NCBI RefSeq assembly: GCF_017357825.1
Contig: NZ_CP046072.1
Span: 1,860,001-1,924,000, forward strand
Direction of reading: 5' to 3'
DNA length: 64,000 bases
Source: Sulfurimonas aquatica
GTDB lineage: Bacteria; Campylobacterota; Campylobacteria; Campylobacterales; Sulfurimonadaceae
Positions 53,720-62,868 of this stretch are shown here, in pieces. Position 1 is the stretch's first letter. The number at the start of each line of letters is the position of its first letter. The notes beneath the pieces are model-generated. The model did no database searches. It saw only the letters and a program-made list of their open reading frames with translations, and was not told the origin of the DNA. Both the position numbers and the translations under genes were made by a program.

Positions 53720-54232
53720 ATGAAAAATATAAATATAAAATATGCAGGTTTCTGGATACGATTTATGGCCTCGCTTGCAGATACAATCTTTTTAGCCTTA
53801 CCTTTGGGTATAGTTATTTACTTTTTGAGTGATGGAACGTGGTTTGATTTTTCACAATATCAGCAGAATATGCAGATGGCAATGAGTGGAAATACTCATG
53901 CACTAGACAAGCAACCAAACACATCATTAAAGTGGGAACTTCTATTTGAAGTTTCAGTTTTGATAACTACTATGTTATTTTGGAGAAGATGGAGAGGCGC
54001 TACGCCAGGAAAGAAATTTGTTCATATCAAAGTTGTAGACGCTCTCACCTTTGAAGATATAGATAATAAACAAGCTATAACTCGCTCACTGGGTTATATC
54101 GTTTCAACATTTGTTTTTTTACTAGGTTTTATAATGGTAGCATTTAGAAAAGATAAACGCTCACTGCATGATTTACTTGCAGGAACTAGCGTTATATATG
54201 AAGGTGAAAATGAAGATGAAAATATCGATTAG
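53720..54232 (+). CDS. RDD-family membrane protein
   Basis: A 170-residue protein with the RDD layout: Arg and Asp in GFWIRFMASLADTIFLALPL, a central helix after KWELLFEVSVLITTM, the RGATPGKKFVHIKVVD segment, and a last helix before KDKRSLHDLLAGTSVI. These proteins are thought to move ions or small molecules. No strong ribosome site is seen before the ATG. The downstream small gene overlaps its end. Confidence 0.85.
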   Translation: MKNINIKYAGFWIRFMASLADTIFLALPLGIVIYFLSDGTWFDFSQYQQNMQMAMSGNTHALDKQPNTSLKWELLFEVSVLITTMLFWRRWRGATPGKKFVHIKVVDALTFEDIDNKQAITRSLGYIVSTFVFLLGFIMVAFRKDKRSLHDLLAGTSVIYEGENEDENID

Positions 54233-54422
54233 TGCACAAAATATTGAGAATATAGAACTATTAAAAGAGTTACTAAAAACAGATGAAAGTTCTATAATTA
54301 ATCAAGCTCTTGAAGAGTTTTTCGCAAATGAGCAAAAAAAACTTTTAGAAAAAGATATAGATGATGAAAATAGACTTACAAACCTAGATTATGATGAGTT
54401 TTGGGATGGAGTTGATATATAG
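54210..54422 (+). CDS. Small RHH-like or antitoxin-like protein
   Basis: A 70-residue acidic protein overlapping the RDD gene by 23 nt. AAGG lies five bases before the ATG at 54210; a second ATG follows at 54216. The opening KISISAQNIENIELLKELL and ESSIINQALEEFFANE resemble a ribbon-helix-helix strand followed by two helices, and the acidic tail (NLDYDEFWDGVDI) resembles the toxin-binding end of antitoxins. No toxin gene is adjacent, so an orphan regulator is possible. Confidence 0.55.
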   Translation: MKMKISISAQNIENIELLKELLKTDESSIINQALEEFFANEQKKLLEKDIDDENRLTNLDYDEFWDGVDI

Positions 54423-54428
54423 CTTTGT

Positions 54429-55181
54429 TTAATCTTCAGTTATAAAAAAGCTATCTACAGATATATTTTTAAATGCTGCGTTTAGCGAAGTGAAGAGGTC
54501 TGGAAACTCTTTTTCCATCTTTGCCAACATTACCTTCATTTTTGCTCTTGCATGGGGCATTTTGACATCAAAACGCATAGCAGGACAAGCTTCATCGCCT
54601 ATAGCTTCTATTTCATTATCTTGAACAAAAGCAAGAAGTTGGCGTTCACGCATCTGAATAAGTGGACGAATGACTATAAGGCCATTTTCCGCAGTATACT
54701 TTGGAGCTAAAGAGCGCATCTGACCGTTATAAATAAAGTTCATGAAAAAGCTCTCAGCAGCATCATCCATGTGGTGACCAAGAGCTACTTTATTACAACC
54801 TAGCTCTTGTGCAACGCTATAGAGGTAACCTCTTCTCATACGAGAGAAAAAACTACAAAAAGAGGAGTTCTTACGAATCTTTTCTTTTGCGAGTTCATAT
54901 GTTTGAGTATCCCTAATGACATGTTCTATGCCATTGGCTTTACAATGAGCTGATAATTTATCAAAATTTTCACCCATGCCATACCCAACTGTTACAGCAA
55001 CAAATTCAAACTTAAAAGGAGCACGACGTTGTTGTTCTCTCATAGCGTGTATCATAGTAAGCGAATCTTTTCCACCACTTAAACCAACAAGGATTTTATC
55101 ACCCTCTTCTATTAGTTTAAACTCAGCGTTAGTTTTGCCAAGTTTTGACATAACCTTCTTCGAAGGAACTATACCTCTCAC
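54429..55181 (-). CDS. TtcA-like tRNA 2-thiocytidine synthetase family protein
   Basis: A 250-residue PP-loop ATPase with VGLSGGKDSLTMIHAM near residue 33 and GHHMDDAAESFFMNF, as in TtcA, which thiolates C32 of tRNA. TtcA uses three Cys residues for its iron-sulphur cluster. Here the first pair region reads FCSFFSRMRRG, with Phe where the second Cys is expected, and the third Cys is present in EACPAM. The protein may thus have lost or altered its cluster, or belong to a related subfamily. It lies about 55 nt downstream of mtnN on the same strand. Confidence 0.8.
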   Translation of the reverse strand: MRGIVPSKKVMSKLGKTNAEFKLIEEGDKILVGLSGGKDSLTMIHAMREQQRRAPFKFEFVAVTVGYGMGENFDKLSAHCKANGIEHVIRDTQTYELAKEKIRKNSSFCSFFSRMRRGYLYSVAQELGCNKVALGHHMDDAAESFFMNFIYNGQMRSLAPKYTAENGLIVIRPLIQMRERQLLAFVQDNEIEAIGDEACPAMRFDVKMPHARAKMKVMLAKMEKEFPDLFTSLNAAFKNISVDSFFITED

Positions 55182-55235
55182 TTTAAGCCTCCCATTGAGG
55201 GAAACATAGCGTTAGCATAGTTAAATGGACTTTGT

Positions 55236-55946
55236 TCATTTTGCGTCATATGATGGACTAACTATTTTATCTACCATTTTCATAACGAATTCTGCAGAGA
55301 TGATTGCACTTGATTCCATAAACTCGTCAAATGAAAAAGACGCATCCGTATCAGCAGTGTCACTAATTGCACGCAGTATAAAAAAAGGCACGTTTAAGGC
55401 ATTGCATACAACACCAACGCTTCCACCTTCCATTTCAAGAGCATCTGCATTAAAGTTATCTACTATTTTCTTTTTTATAGCCTCATCATGTACAAACTGA
55501 TCACCAGTGGCAATAATCCCTTCTTGAACTGTTTTCCCTAACTCTACTGCCACGTCTTTAGCTATTTTTATGAGTTCTTTATCTGTCTCAACAAATACAG
55601 ACCCACCAGGAACAAAGCCTATAGGGTGTCCAAAAGCAGTAATATCTAAATCATGCTGAGAAAGTTTTGTAGCTACTATTAAATCTCCGATTTTCAGACT
55701 AGGATTTATTCCACCTGCAACACCAGAAAATAGAAGTATAGAACATCCAAAGTGCTCAATCATAGTAGTTGCAGTCAAGGTTGAAAATACTTTTCCAATT
55801 TTAGAGTAAGCAATAACTAACTCACTACCCTTATATGTAGCCTCGTAATAAGTATTGTCTGCATACTCGGTAGTTTTGTAATCACCCACTATCTTTAGTA
55901 TTGGAGCTATCTCCTCAGGCATTGCACCCATAATTGCTATCTTCAT
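55236..55946 (-). CDS. mtnN: 5'-methylthioadenosine/S-adenosylhomocysteine nucleosidase
   Basis: A 236-residue nucleosidase acting on MTA, SAH and, in Campylobacterota, aminodeoxyfutalosine of the menaquinone route. Family signs are MKIAIMGAMPEEI, FSGVAGGINPSLKIGD, the substrate-binding DALEMEGGSVGVV with its Glu, and the catalytic Asp in RAISDTAD. It lies 12 nt after the nitrilase gene, in a leftward operon with fabD. Confidence 0.95.
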   Translation of the reverse strand: MKIAIMGAMPEEIAPILKIVGDYKTTEYADNTYYEATYKGSELVIAYSKIGKVFSTLTATTMIEHFGCSILLFSGVAGGINPSLKIGDLIVATKLSQHDLDITAFGHPIGFVPGGSVFVETDKELIKIAKDVAVELGKTVQEGIIATGDQFVHDEAIKKKIVDNFNADALEMEGGSVGVVCNALNVPFFILRAISDTADTDASFSFDEFMESSAIISAEFVMKMVDKIVSPSYDAK

Positions 55947-55958
55947 AATGTAAAATTC

Positions 55959-56675
55959 CTATATTTCAAATGTTTTAATAACTACTTCATAATGAGGTAA
56001 TTTATGCTCAATTTCAGCGTTTGCATTGACTATACAACTTCCACCCCAAAACCCAAGGCCATCTTCAAATCCAACACGGTTTACAAAGATAAGCATAGCA
56101 CTACACTCTTTTGCCACTGTTTGAATGATTTCATACCATTTACTTTGTATATCTAAACCATTATTGCTGAAACCACGTGCGGGTGAAGCGACTAACGCTA
56201 TTATTAAATCTGGATTTTGTTCTATTAAATCATGGTGAACGTTTTTATGCCAAAGATCTTCACAAACAACCATGGAGACTCTTTTTTCTTCAACTAAGAA
56301 ACTTTCAAATAGATCTCCAGCACTAAAGTATCGTGCTTCTTCAAACATACCATAGTTTGGCAGGTGAACTTTATTGTGTCTGCTTAAAAGTTCACCCTGA
56401 CTAAAATATAGAGCTGTGTTTCTAAAGCTGTTTTTTTCTCTTAACGCCACACCAACAACAATATCTATATCTTTACTCAACTCTCTAAGTTCATTTAATT
56501 CATCTAAGCGCCAAGCATCTTCTGTAAGTTTGTCTTGGAGCATATACCCACTTAGTGAAAGTTCAGGAAAAACGATGATATCACTCTGATTTTTAACACT
56601 GTTTATAGTTTTAATGATTTCACCTAAGTTAGAACGATTTAACTTAGGTGATGTTTGGGCAAGAGTTATTCTCAT
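55959..56675 (-). CDS. Carbon-nitrogen hydrolase (nitrilase superfamily)
   Basis: A 238-residue amidohydrolase with the Glu-Lys-Cys triad visible: Glu in IVFPELSLSGY, Lys in HNKVHLPNYGMFEE, and Cys in VSMVVCEDLWH. The substrate is unknown; the short form without extra domains is close to omega-amidase or N-carbamoyl hydrolase types. It lies 2 nt after fabD and 12 nt before mtnN in the same direction. Confidence 0.9.
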   Translation of the reverse strand: MRITLAQTSPKLNRSNLGEIIKTINSVKNQSDIIVFPELSLSGYMLQDKLTEDAWRLDELNELRELSKDIDIVVGVALREKNSFRNTALYFSQGELLSRHNKVHLPNYGMFEEARYFSAGDLFESFLVEEKRVSMVVCEDLWHKNVHHDLIEQNPDLIIALVASPARGFSNNGLDIQSKWYEIIQTVAKECSAMLIFVNRVGFEDGLGFWGGSCIVNANAEIEHKLPHYEVVIKTFEI

Positions 56676-56677
56676 AC

Positions 56678-57616
56678 TTAAGAGCAGATTTCTTCTTTAA
56701 CAGCTTCAAGTGAAGCCATATCTGAGATATTTAACGTTTTTAAATCTTTAGCGATTCTACGGTTAAGGCCTTTAAGAGTGATACCATTACCAAACTCTAT
56801 AGCCATATCTAAATCATTAGCTACTGCTAAAATTGATTGTTTATATTTAACTGGCTTAACAAGTTGATCCTTAAGTAGAGCAACTGCATCAGCTTTTGTA
56901 CTGTATGGCGCTGTAGTTACATTAGATATAACAGGTGCACTAAAGTTATTACTAATCATCTTCTCCATCAATTCAGCTAGTGGTGCTTGTGCTGGCTCTA
57001 AGATAGCACAGTGAGACGCAACTGACATATCTAAAAGCAGTGCACGTTTTGCACCTGCATCTTTAAATGTTTGCTCTAAAGAAATTAAATCTGACTTCAT
57101 ACCAGCAACTACAAGTTGACCATCTTGATTGTAATTTGCAGGCCATACTTTCTTACCTTCAGCCTGTGCATCAGCACAAACTTTTTCAACAGAAGCATCA
57201 TCAAGACCAACAAGAACCATCATTCCAGCTTCAACGCTGTCACATGCAGACTGCATAAATGCACCACGGTTATGCACCAACTCAATAGCATCTACATAGT
57301 CAATAGCACCTGAAGCGCAGAGTGCAGAAAATTCACCAAGGGAGTGTCCTAAGAAAAGTTCTGCTTTTACATCTGGGCAAGCGTCACTAAAAAGTTTGTA
57401 AGCTATCATCTGCACTAATAAAATTGCAGGTTGAGTATAAGCAGTTTGACCTAACTTCTCATTTTCTTCAAAAATGAGTGCTTTAAAGTCAACTCCAATT
57501 CGCTCACCAGCTTTTGCAAACATCTCACGTGCCACTTCGCTATTATCGTAAAAGTCTTTTCCCATTCCAACCGCTTGACTACCTTGTCCAGCAAATATCA
57601 TCGCAATTCTACTCAT
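56678..57616 (-). CDS. fabD: Malonyl-CoA:ACP transacylase
   Basis: A 312-residue enzyme of fatty-acid synthesis that loads malonyl groups onto ACP. It has the N-terminal FAGQGSQAVGMGKD, the active-site Ser in FLGHSLGEFSALC, the catalytic His in SVASHCAILEPA, and a C-terminal EFGNGITLKGL. Length is typical. It follows the gene at 58399 directly (0-nt gap), so the two are translated as a unit. Confidence 0.97.
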   Translation of the reverse strand: MSRIAMIFAGQGSQAVGMGKDFYDNSEVAREMFAKAGERIGVDFKALIFEENEKLGQTAYTQPAILLVQMIAYKLFSDACPDVKAELFLGHSLGEFSALCASGAIDYVDAIELVHNRGAFMQSACDSVEAGMMVLVGLDDASVEKVCADAQAEGKKVWPANYNQDGQLVVAGMKSDLISLEQTFKDAGAKRALLLDMSVASHCAILEPAQAPLAELMEKMISNNFSAPVISNVTTAPYSTKADAVALLKDQLVKPVKYKQSILAVANDLDMAIEFGNGITLKGLNRRIAKDLKTLNISDMASLEAVKEEICS

Positions 57617-58399
57617 CTATTCTCCTTGTAAATACTCTTTGTTATCTGATATTTTTTTTCTTAATGTATTTCTATTAAGCCCTAGCTTATCTGCTAATTG
57701 TAGTTGTGACTTAAACTTACTTAACCCTGCTTTAATTAAAGGTACCTCATACAGGTATAGGTAATTTCTATAGTCACTATTGGAACCCATTTTTTCAAAA
57801 AGATAATTTTGCATTATTTCCATCAACTCATTATCTTTAATATCTTGTAATAAATAATTTACCATAACTTGTCGCTTCAATGATTTTGCATTGTTACTTA
57901 AGTCAGCTTTAAAATTTGTAATATTAAAATCTTCGCTGCCACCGAATAACTTCGATGCTTCTTTAGTAAACTGTTTTACTAAAATCGAAACATCTTCAGC
58001 TCTCTCTTTTAAGGGTGGAATATCAAACTTAACACTAAAAATATCTTCAATAAATTCATTTGTAAAAGATTGCTTTGATGTCGCTATAACACGAATATTA
58101 TTTTCATTTATAGAATCAACTAAGCGTTTAAGATTTGGAGAGGTTTCTATATTTGTAATGATGATTTCTCTACTACTCTCGAGTGTAACAAGTAGCTCAT
58201 CAAAATTCGATGCATCTACAATAGATGCATCTGGAAGTATAAAAGAAGCTAAAGTCTTTTTTCCAACACCAACCTCACCCATAATTAGGGCATTCACAGT
58301 TAGTGTTTTTAAAAGTGTAGCAGTTTTAAAAGCTTCAGTTGAAGCTTCAGATGCAGTTATAAAACTAGTGACATCCACAGCCTGTACCACAACTTTCAC
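57617..58399 (-). CDS. Degenerate sigma-54-type AAA protein with Fis-like HTH
   Basis: A 260-residue protein resembling a shortened NtrC-like activator. Walker A is GEVGVGKKTLA near residues 41-51. FDIPPLKERAEDVSILVKQF is the classic segment of sigma-54 AAA domains, and the C-terminal LADKLGLNRNTLRKKI is a Fis-type helix-turn-helix. There is no receiver domain, and the GAFTGA loop needed to contact sigma-54 is absent; the region between Walker A and B is shortened. It is likely a DNA-binding protein with another mode of action. It overlaps slyD by 35 nt and abuts fabD. Confidence 0.8.
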   Translation of the reverse strand: MKVVVQAVDVTSFITASEASTEAFKTATLLKTLTVNALIMGEVGVGKKTLASFILPDASIVDASNFDELLVTLESSREIIITNIETSPNLKRLVDSINENNIRVIATSKQSFTNEFIEDIFSVKFDIPPLKERAEDVSILVKQFTKEASKLFGGSEDFNITNFKADLSNNAKSLKRQVMVNYLLQDIKDNELMEIMQNYLFEKMGSNSDYRNYLYLYEVPLIKAGLSKFKSQLQLADKLGLNRNTLRKKISDNKEYLQGE

Positions 58400-58874
58400 C
58401 TTCAGCTGGTTTATTCTCAGCAGGTATACCTGTCATAGCTTCTTCAGCAGATGCATCTCTAACGCTGTTTAATGCAACACTAAACATTAATTCTTTACCT
58501 GCAAGAGGATGATTAAAATCGATCACTACCGTATCAGCACCAATCTCTTTTACAATAACTTGTACAGTACCGCCATCTTCACCTTGACCATAAAGAGTCA
58601 TACCAATATCTAAATCAATACCAGCAAATTGGTCAGCAGGAACTTCTTGAGTTGCATCAGCGTTATACTCTCCATAAGCATCTTGAGGCTTAACAAGAAG
58701 ATCAGCTTTTTCACCAACTTCCATATTTACTATTCCGCTTTCTAAACCAGGAATAATTTGACCTTTACCAAACATAAATACAAGTGGAGCTCCACCGATG
58801 TTACTATCTACTACTTTGTCGCCATCACGTACTTCGTACTCTATTGATACAATTTGATTTGCTTCTATTGCCAT
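58365..58874 (-). CDS. slyD: SlyD-type FKBP peptidyl-prolyl isomerase
   Basis: A 169-residue prolyl isomerase and chaperone with the FKBP core split by an insert-in-flap domain (VKPQDAYGEYNAD, VIDFNHPLAGKEL). The short C-terminal tail ESCGTGCGCH is Cys/His-rich and can bind nickel, as in E. coli SlyD, which supplies Ni to hydrogenase and urease. Length matches the family. It overlaps the downstream gene by 35 nt. Confidence 0.92.
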   Translation of the reverse strand: MAIEANQIVSIEYEVRDGDKVVDSNIGGAPLVFMFGKGQIIPGLESGIVNMEVGEKADLLVKPQDAYGEYNADATQEVPADQFAGIDLDIGMTLYGQGEDGGTVQVIVKEIGADTVVIDFNHPLAGKELMFSVALNSVRDASAEEAMTGIPAENKPAEGESCGTGCGCH

Positions 58875-58922
58875 ATTATCTACCTTTAATTTATTTTTGC
58901 GATTTTATCATAATAATCTATA

Positions 58923-59840
58923 TTATGGCTGAAGATATTCATTTGCTTCTTTAGCTTCAATAGAATTAGGATATTTTGCAACTATTGCTTTAAAAAAGTT
59001 TTTAGCATTGTCTTTATCACCAGTTTTCCTCATAGATATAGCTGTATGCAGCATTAATTTAGGCATATATGATGCTTTAGAATACAAAGAAGAACTCTTT
59101 TTAAAATAAGAAATTGCATTTGCATAATTTTTTCTTTTATAGTTCATTTCACCAATCATATAGTGTGAAAATGCAGGCTTATAATTCTTCTTAATTAAAT
59201 GCTCATAATTCTCAATTGCATTGGTATAATATCTTTTCTTATAATATGCTTGTGCTTCTTTATATACATCAGAACTACTCATTGAATCAAGTTTTGATTT
59301 AGAAGAGCTTTTTGTATTACTTTTCAACTCTTTTACTATAAGCTCTTTAAACTCATTTACATTTGTAACGAGAGTATTAAACTCGTCTTTTGAAACATAG
59401 TGAGTGTTTATTGTATCAAGAAGTAAAGACATTTCTGTAATTACAATTTTTTGCTGCTCTATGCTTGTTGTATTAGATTGAACGACTTCGCTAAGTCTCT
59501 TCTCATACAGATCTACACTTTCTCTATTTGCTAAGTTCTTCTCATTCTGCTTTTGTATATTTATTTTGTTATTATGTGCTTTTCTACTTAAACTCTCAAT
59601 AATACTTTGCAAACCATCAATTCTTTCTCTTAGTGAGTCTAATTCATTTGCTTGATTATTACTTTTAACAGAAACTTTATTGAGTTTTTTCTTAGTGTCT
59701 AAAATAACTTTTTCATTGGAAGTAAGTCCATAAGGGTTTGGACTGTCGAGATTACCAGCACCAAACGCAGATGGTTCAGCACTGATAAGAAGTATAGGAT
59801 ATACAGCAGAGAGTAAGAAAACTAACTTACTTATCTTCAT
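58923..59840 (-). CDS. cpoB: Tol-Pal system protein CpoB/YbgF
   Basis: A 305-residue periplasmic protein: signal peptide (about 1-21), a coiled-coil trimerisation region (about 50-150), a linker, and C-terminal TPR repeats (about 185-305, AQAYYKKRYYTNAIENYEHL, SHYMIGEMNYKRKNYANAI). CpoB links the Tol-Pal machine with cell-wall synthesis. It starts 9 nt after pal, in the normal order of the operon. Confidence 0.9.
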   Translation of the reverse strand: MKISKLVFLLSAVYPILLISAEPSAFGAGNLDSPNPYGLTSNEKVILDTKKKLNKVSVKSNNQANELDSLRERIDGLQSIIESLSRKAHNNKINIQKQNEKNLANRESVDLYEKRLSEVVQSNTTSIEQQKIVITEMSLLLDTINTHYVSKDEFNTLVTNVNEFKELIVKELKSNTKSSSKSKLDSMSSSDVYKEAQAYYKKRYYTNAIENYEHLIKKNYKPAFSHYMIGEMNYKRKNYANAISYFKKSSSLYSKASYMPKLMLHTAISMRKTGDKDNAKNFFKAIVAKYPNSIEAKEANEYLQP

Positions 59841-59848
59841 CTATATAA

Positions 59849-60400
59849 TTATGGTAATAGTTTAAAATCTACACGACGGTTTTTAGACCAACATGACTGA
59901 GTTTTATCAGAACATACTGGGTTACTTTCGCCATAACTTACCATAGAGATACGAGATCCATCAATCCCTTCTGCTACGAATGCTTTTTTGACTGCATCAG
60001 CACGCTTTAGACCAAGTGCGAAGTTATACTCATCGCTTCCCCACTCGTCACAATTACCTTCAAGTTTAACTTTATAATCCATTGCACCAGTTTTACCCAG
60101 TTCTGCAGCAGAAGTAATTCTCTCTTGCATATCTGGAGTGATATCAAATTTATCAAATGCAAAATATATAGTTGGTAGCTGAGATTCAATATCAGACATA
60201 CTTAAAGTAGTAGAATCATTTGATGATGAGTCAACCATACTATCTTCATTAGACACTACTTCAGTCTCAACTTCTTTAACTTTTTCCACTACTACAGGCT
60301 TAACAACTTCTTCTTTTGTATCTACTGCAGGCTCTTTTGTACTACATCCACTAAGAACTAATAGTGCTGTAACAACGCTAGAAAGTACTATACTCTTCAT
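59849..60400 (-). CDS. pal: Peptidoglycan-associated lipoprotein Pal
   Basis: A 183-residue outer-membrane lipoprotein with lipobox VLSGCSTKE (Cys near residue 19), a Glu/Val-rich linker, and a C-terminal OmpA-like domain that grips peptidoglycan: IYFAFDKFDITPDMQ, LEGNCDEWGSDEYNFALG, and VSYGESNPVC. It works with TolB and TolQRA to draw in the outer membrane at division. It is separated from tolB by about 105 nt holding an AT-only hairpin. Confidence 0.95.
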   Translation of the reverse strand: MKSIVLSSVVTALLVLSGCSTKEPAVDTKEEVVKPVVVEKVKEVETEVVSNEDSMVDSSSNDSTTLSMSDIESQLPTIYFAFDKFDITPDMQERITSAAELGKTGAMDYKVKLEGNCDEWGSDEYNFALGLKRADAVKKAFVAEGIDGSRISMVSYGESNPVCSDKTQSCWSKNRRVDFKLLP

Positions 60401-60456
60401 ATTAAATATCCTCTATTTTAAAAATTGAGATATTATACCAAAAAAAATAGATAATA

Positions 60457-60490
60457 AAATAAATATATTGATTATTTTATATATTTATTT
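60457..60490 (-). other. AT-only hairpin between tolB and pal
   Basis: Perfect 12-bp stem AAATAAATATAT/ATATATTTATTT with a 10-nt loop, in the largest gap of the tol operon. Stability is low because every pair is A-T. It may be an mRNA processing or decay barrier that separates pal and cpoB levels from tolB, or simply a promoter-rich spacer for pal. Confidence 0.35.
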
Positions 60491-60504
60491 ATATAATCTT
60501 TTTT

Positions 60505-61755
60505 CTACCAATCCATAGATTGAACTCTTCCATATTTTAATGGAAAAAGATAGTTTTTATTGTGATTTAGTCTTATAATTCCTATAGAACTCTGCTCTTT
60601 ATAGTTTTTAATAAAAAGTATCGCATCCCCATCTTTTGAAAATCTTGGGAACTCATTAATACCTGTAGCAGTAAGCCTTCTAATAAAATCTGTCTTCATT
60701 GAAATAAGATGAAGATTGAAAGTATTTTTTGAAAAGGCATTTGAACTTTCTCTAGCTTTATAAACTATATACTCACCATTAGAGCTACATGCAGAGTTAC
60801 TCTTACCATAAAAAACCAATTGCTCTACTGCATTTGTTTTTAGATCTTTTGAGAAGACATTTGGATAACCTAATCTTGATGAAATAAATATAATTTTGTT
60901 TTTATCCATAAACTGTGCATTAACATCTATCCCCCCATAACTAGTCTCGCGTTTGTATTTCTTTGTTGTCAAATTATATGTATACACATCGGGCTGTCCA
61001 TTCTTGGCCATCGTTAACAATAAAGTATTACTATCTGCACTTACATCTGAACAAACCATCATTCCATCAGAGGAGATGATCTTTTTAACTTTCACAGTTT
61101 TAAGATCAAGATGCTTAAGAGTAGGTACATTAGAATCTAAAGATGTGTAATAAAAAGCATTTTGTGCATTATTAGCCCATTTTGGAAAGACATTAAAACC
61201 ACCACTTACAACAACTTGCTGATATGATAGAGAATAATCTGAAATAACGATTTCACTCTCTTTAGGTCCAACTATTCGTGAGAAAATCACTTTTCTTTTC
61301 ATCCACTCAACTGATGGCTCACCCATAAATTTATTAATATCGTAAGCTATAGCATGTGCTATAAACATATATATATTACGTCTACTAACTTTATAGTTTT
61401 TAGAAAATACGTCTTTGCCTTCCACTAACATTTTCATTTCAACGTTTAACGCGCCATTGTCATCTTCAAACATTTTATATCGCAATACGTATGCCATATC
61501 TATATTTTCAACTAAAACATCTGTAGCATTATAGTGTGTCACTCTATGAAATCTTTCAACATTAAAAATAGAAATTACATTTAAATCTGCAATAAGGGCT
61601 TTAAAAAACTGTAGCTTGAAGGTATCATCATAACTAATAGAAGCATCTTCAACCGCCAAAGATGGTAAAGAGTCTGCCTTTTTAATCACTTCAATCGTTG
61701 CATCATTAGCATGAGATAATCCAAACAACATTAATAATATAAGTATAATTTTCAA
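60505..61755 (-). CDS. tolB: Tol-Pal system translocation protein TolB
   Basis: A 416-residue periplasmic protein: signal peptide (about 1-16), an N-terminal alpha/beta domain, and a C-terminal beta-propeller with TolB repeats such as MVCSDVSADSNTLLLTMAK, DVYTYNLTTKKYKRET and FPRFSKDGDAILFIK. It binds Pal and TolA. It follows the tolA-like gene after 2 nt and has the usual length. Confidence 0.93.
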   Translation of the reverse strand: MKIILILLMLFGLSHANDATIEVIKKADSLPSLAVEDASISYDDTFKLQFFKALIADLNVISIFNVERFHRVTHYNATDVLVENIDMAYVLRYKMFEDDNGALNVEMKMLVEGKDVFSKNYKVSRRNIYMFIAHAIAYDINKFMGEPSVEWMKRKVIFSRIVGPKESEIVISDYSLSYQQVVVSGGFNVFPKWANNAQNAFYYTSLDSNVPTLKHLDLKTVKVKKIISSDGMMVCSDVSADSNTLLLTMAKNGQPDVYTYNLTTKKYKRETSYGGIDVNAQFMDKNKIIFISSRLGYPNVFSKDLKTNAVEQLVFYGKSNSACSSNGEYIVYKARESSNAFSKNTFNLHLISMKTDFIRRLTATGINEFPRFSKDGDAILFIKNYKEQSSIGIIRLNHNKNYLFPLKYGRVQSMDW

Positions 61756-61757
61756 CT

Positions 61758-62480
61758 TTACTCCTTAGATGTAAGTATTACAACTGTTTTTGTAGGGATA
61801 TTTTGTGGATGAATAGGAAATATGACATCCATAATTCTAGCTTTAATATTGTCTACTTCTTCATTTAAAGCAGGATTATTTGAATAACTAAGTATCCTAA
61901 AGTCTATGACTTTTCCAAGTGCATTTAACTCAATAACACTCTTTACACTGTTGCCCTGTGTATTAGCAGGAACTCTAAAATACCTATAAACAATTGCTTG
62001 AATTTTAGCTAAATATTCGTTAACTTGCTCAGCAGTAGAGCTTTCTTCACTCTCATTGTGTGTATCAATTTCATTAAGATTATTAACAACTTCAGAAATT
62101 GAATTTACACTATTTTTTTCTTTTTTTTGAATTTTTTTCTGAATATCGAGCAATCGTTTTGTATCTTCTTTTTTAATTACTTTTTTCTTAGGCGTGATTT
62201 TTTTTGTCCAAACATCGCTAAATAGATTGTTTACATCTATGTTATCTCCTGTATCTTCAACAACACTAGATACGGGCGAACTTTTTTTAATTTTTTTTGG
62301 CTTAGTAGTTGCAATTTTTGGAACATCTAATGAAATAGAAATATAATTATTTTTAGTAAGTGCATAGGATTTTATATCAACTGAACGGAACATCATTAAT
62401 GAAAAAAATATAAATATTAGAAAAAAAAGTGAGAAAGAGATAAATCCACTTAAATAAAAAAATTTATTAGAGTTATCCAT
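61758..62480 (-). CDS. tolA: TolA/TonB-like envelope protein
   Basis: A 240-residue protein with one N-terminal membrane helix (about 12-33, SGFISFSLFFLIFIFFSLMM), a Lys- and Ser-rich extended middle (about 55-150), and a C-terminal TonB/TolA-like domain (about 155-240, IVYRYFRVPANTQGNSVKSV, DFRILSYSNNPALNEEV). It spans the periplasm from TolQR to TolB and Pal. The position between tolR and tolB supports TolA over TonB. It overlaps tolR by 8 nt. Confidence 0.85.
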   Translation of the reverse strand: MDNSNKFFYLSGFISFSLFFLIFIFFSLMMFRSVDIKSYALTKNNYISISLDVPKIATTKPKKIKKSSPVSSVVEDTGDNIDVNNLFSDVWTKKITPKKKVIKKEDTKRLLDIQKKIQKKEKNSVNSISEVVNNLNEIDTHNESEESSTAEQVNEYLAKIQAIVYRYFRVPANTQGNSVKSVIELNALGKVIDFRILSYSNNPALNEEVDNIKARIMDVIFPIHPQNIPTKTVVILTSKE

Positions 62481-62865
62481 TTGTTGCGAGTGAAACTTCA
62501 GTAAAACCAGCTTGCTTAACAGCTGCTAACACAGACATCACAACTCCATAATCTAAACTTTTATCTGCACTAATTAATACAGTTGCTTTTTTATCTAATT
62601 TATTTGCATATAGAAAAAAATTATCCATAAAAGCATTTAGTAAATAGTTATCTTTGTTTATCTTTACATTTTTATTTTTATCAATCGAAATATGAACTGG
62701 AGGGATTTTAGAAAGTTGCTTTGTTGTAGAACCTTGAGGTAGTTTTATCTCTTCTTCATATATAATATTAGGTGCAATCACCATTAAAATAGCTAATAAA
62801 ACTAACATTACATCGACAAGCGGAGTAATATTTAGCTCAGGTTTATCATCCCAATCATATATCAT
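62473..62865 (-). CDS. tolR: TolR/ExbD-family protein
   Basis: A 130-residue bitopic protein with the N-terminal LNITPLVDVMLVLLAILMVI helix holding the proton-carrying Asp of the family, and a periplasmic domain ending VMSVLAAVKQAGFTEVSLAT. With TolQ it makes the proton-driven motor. The gene order identifies it as TolR and not ExbD. It lies 3 nt after tolQ. Confidence 0.92.
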   Translation of the reverse strand: MIYDWDDKPELNITPLVDVMLVLLAILMVIAPNIIYEEEIKLPQGSTTKQLSKIPPVHISIDKNKNVKINKDNYLLNAFMDNFFLYANKLDKKATVLISADKSLDYGVVMSVLAAVKQAGFTEVSLATNG

Positions 62866-62868
62866 ATA

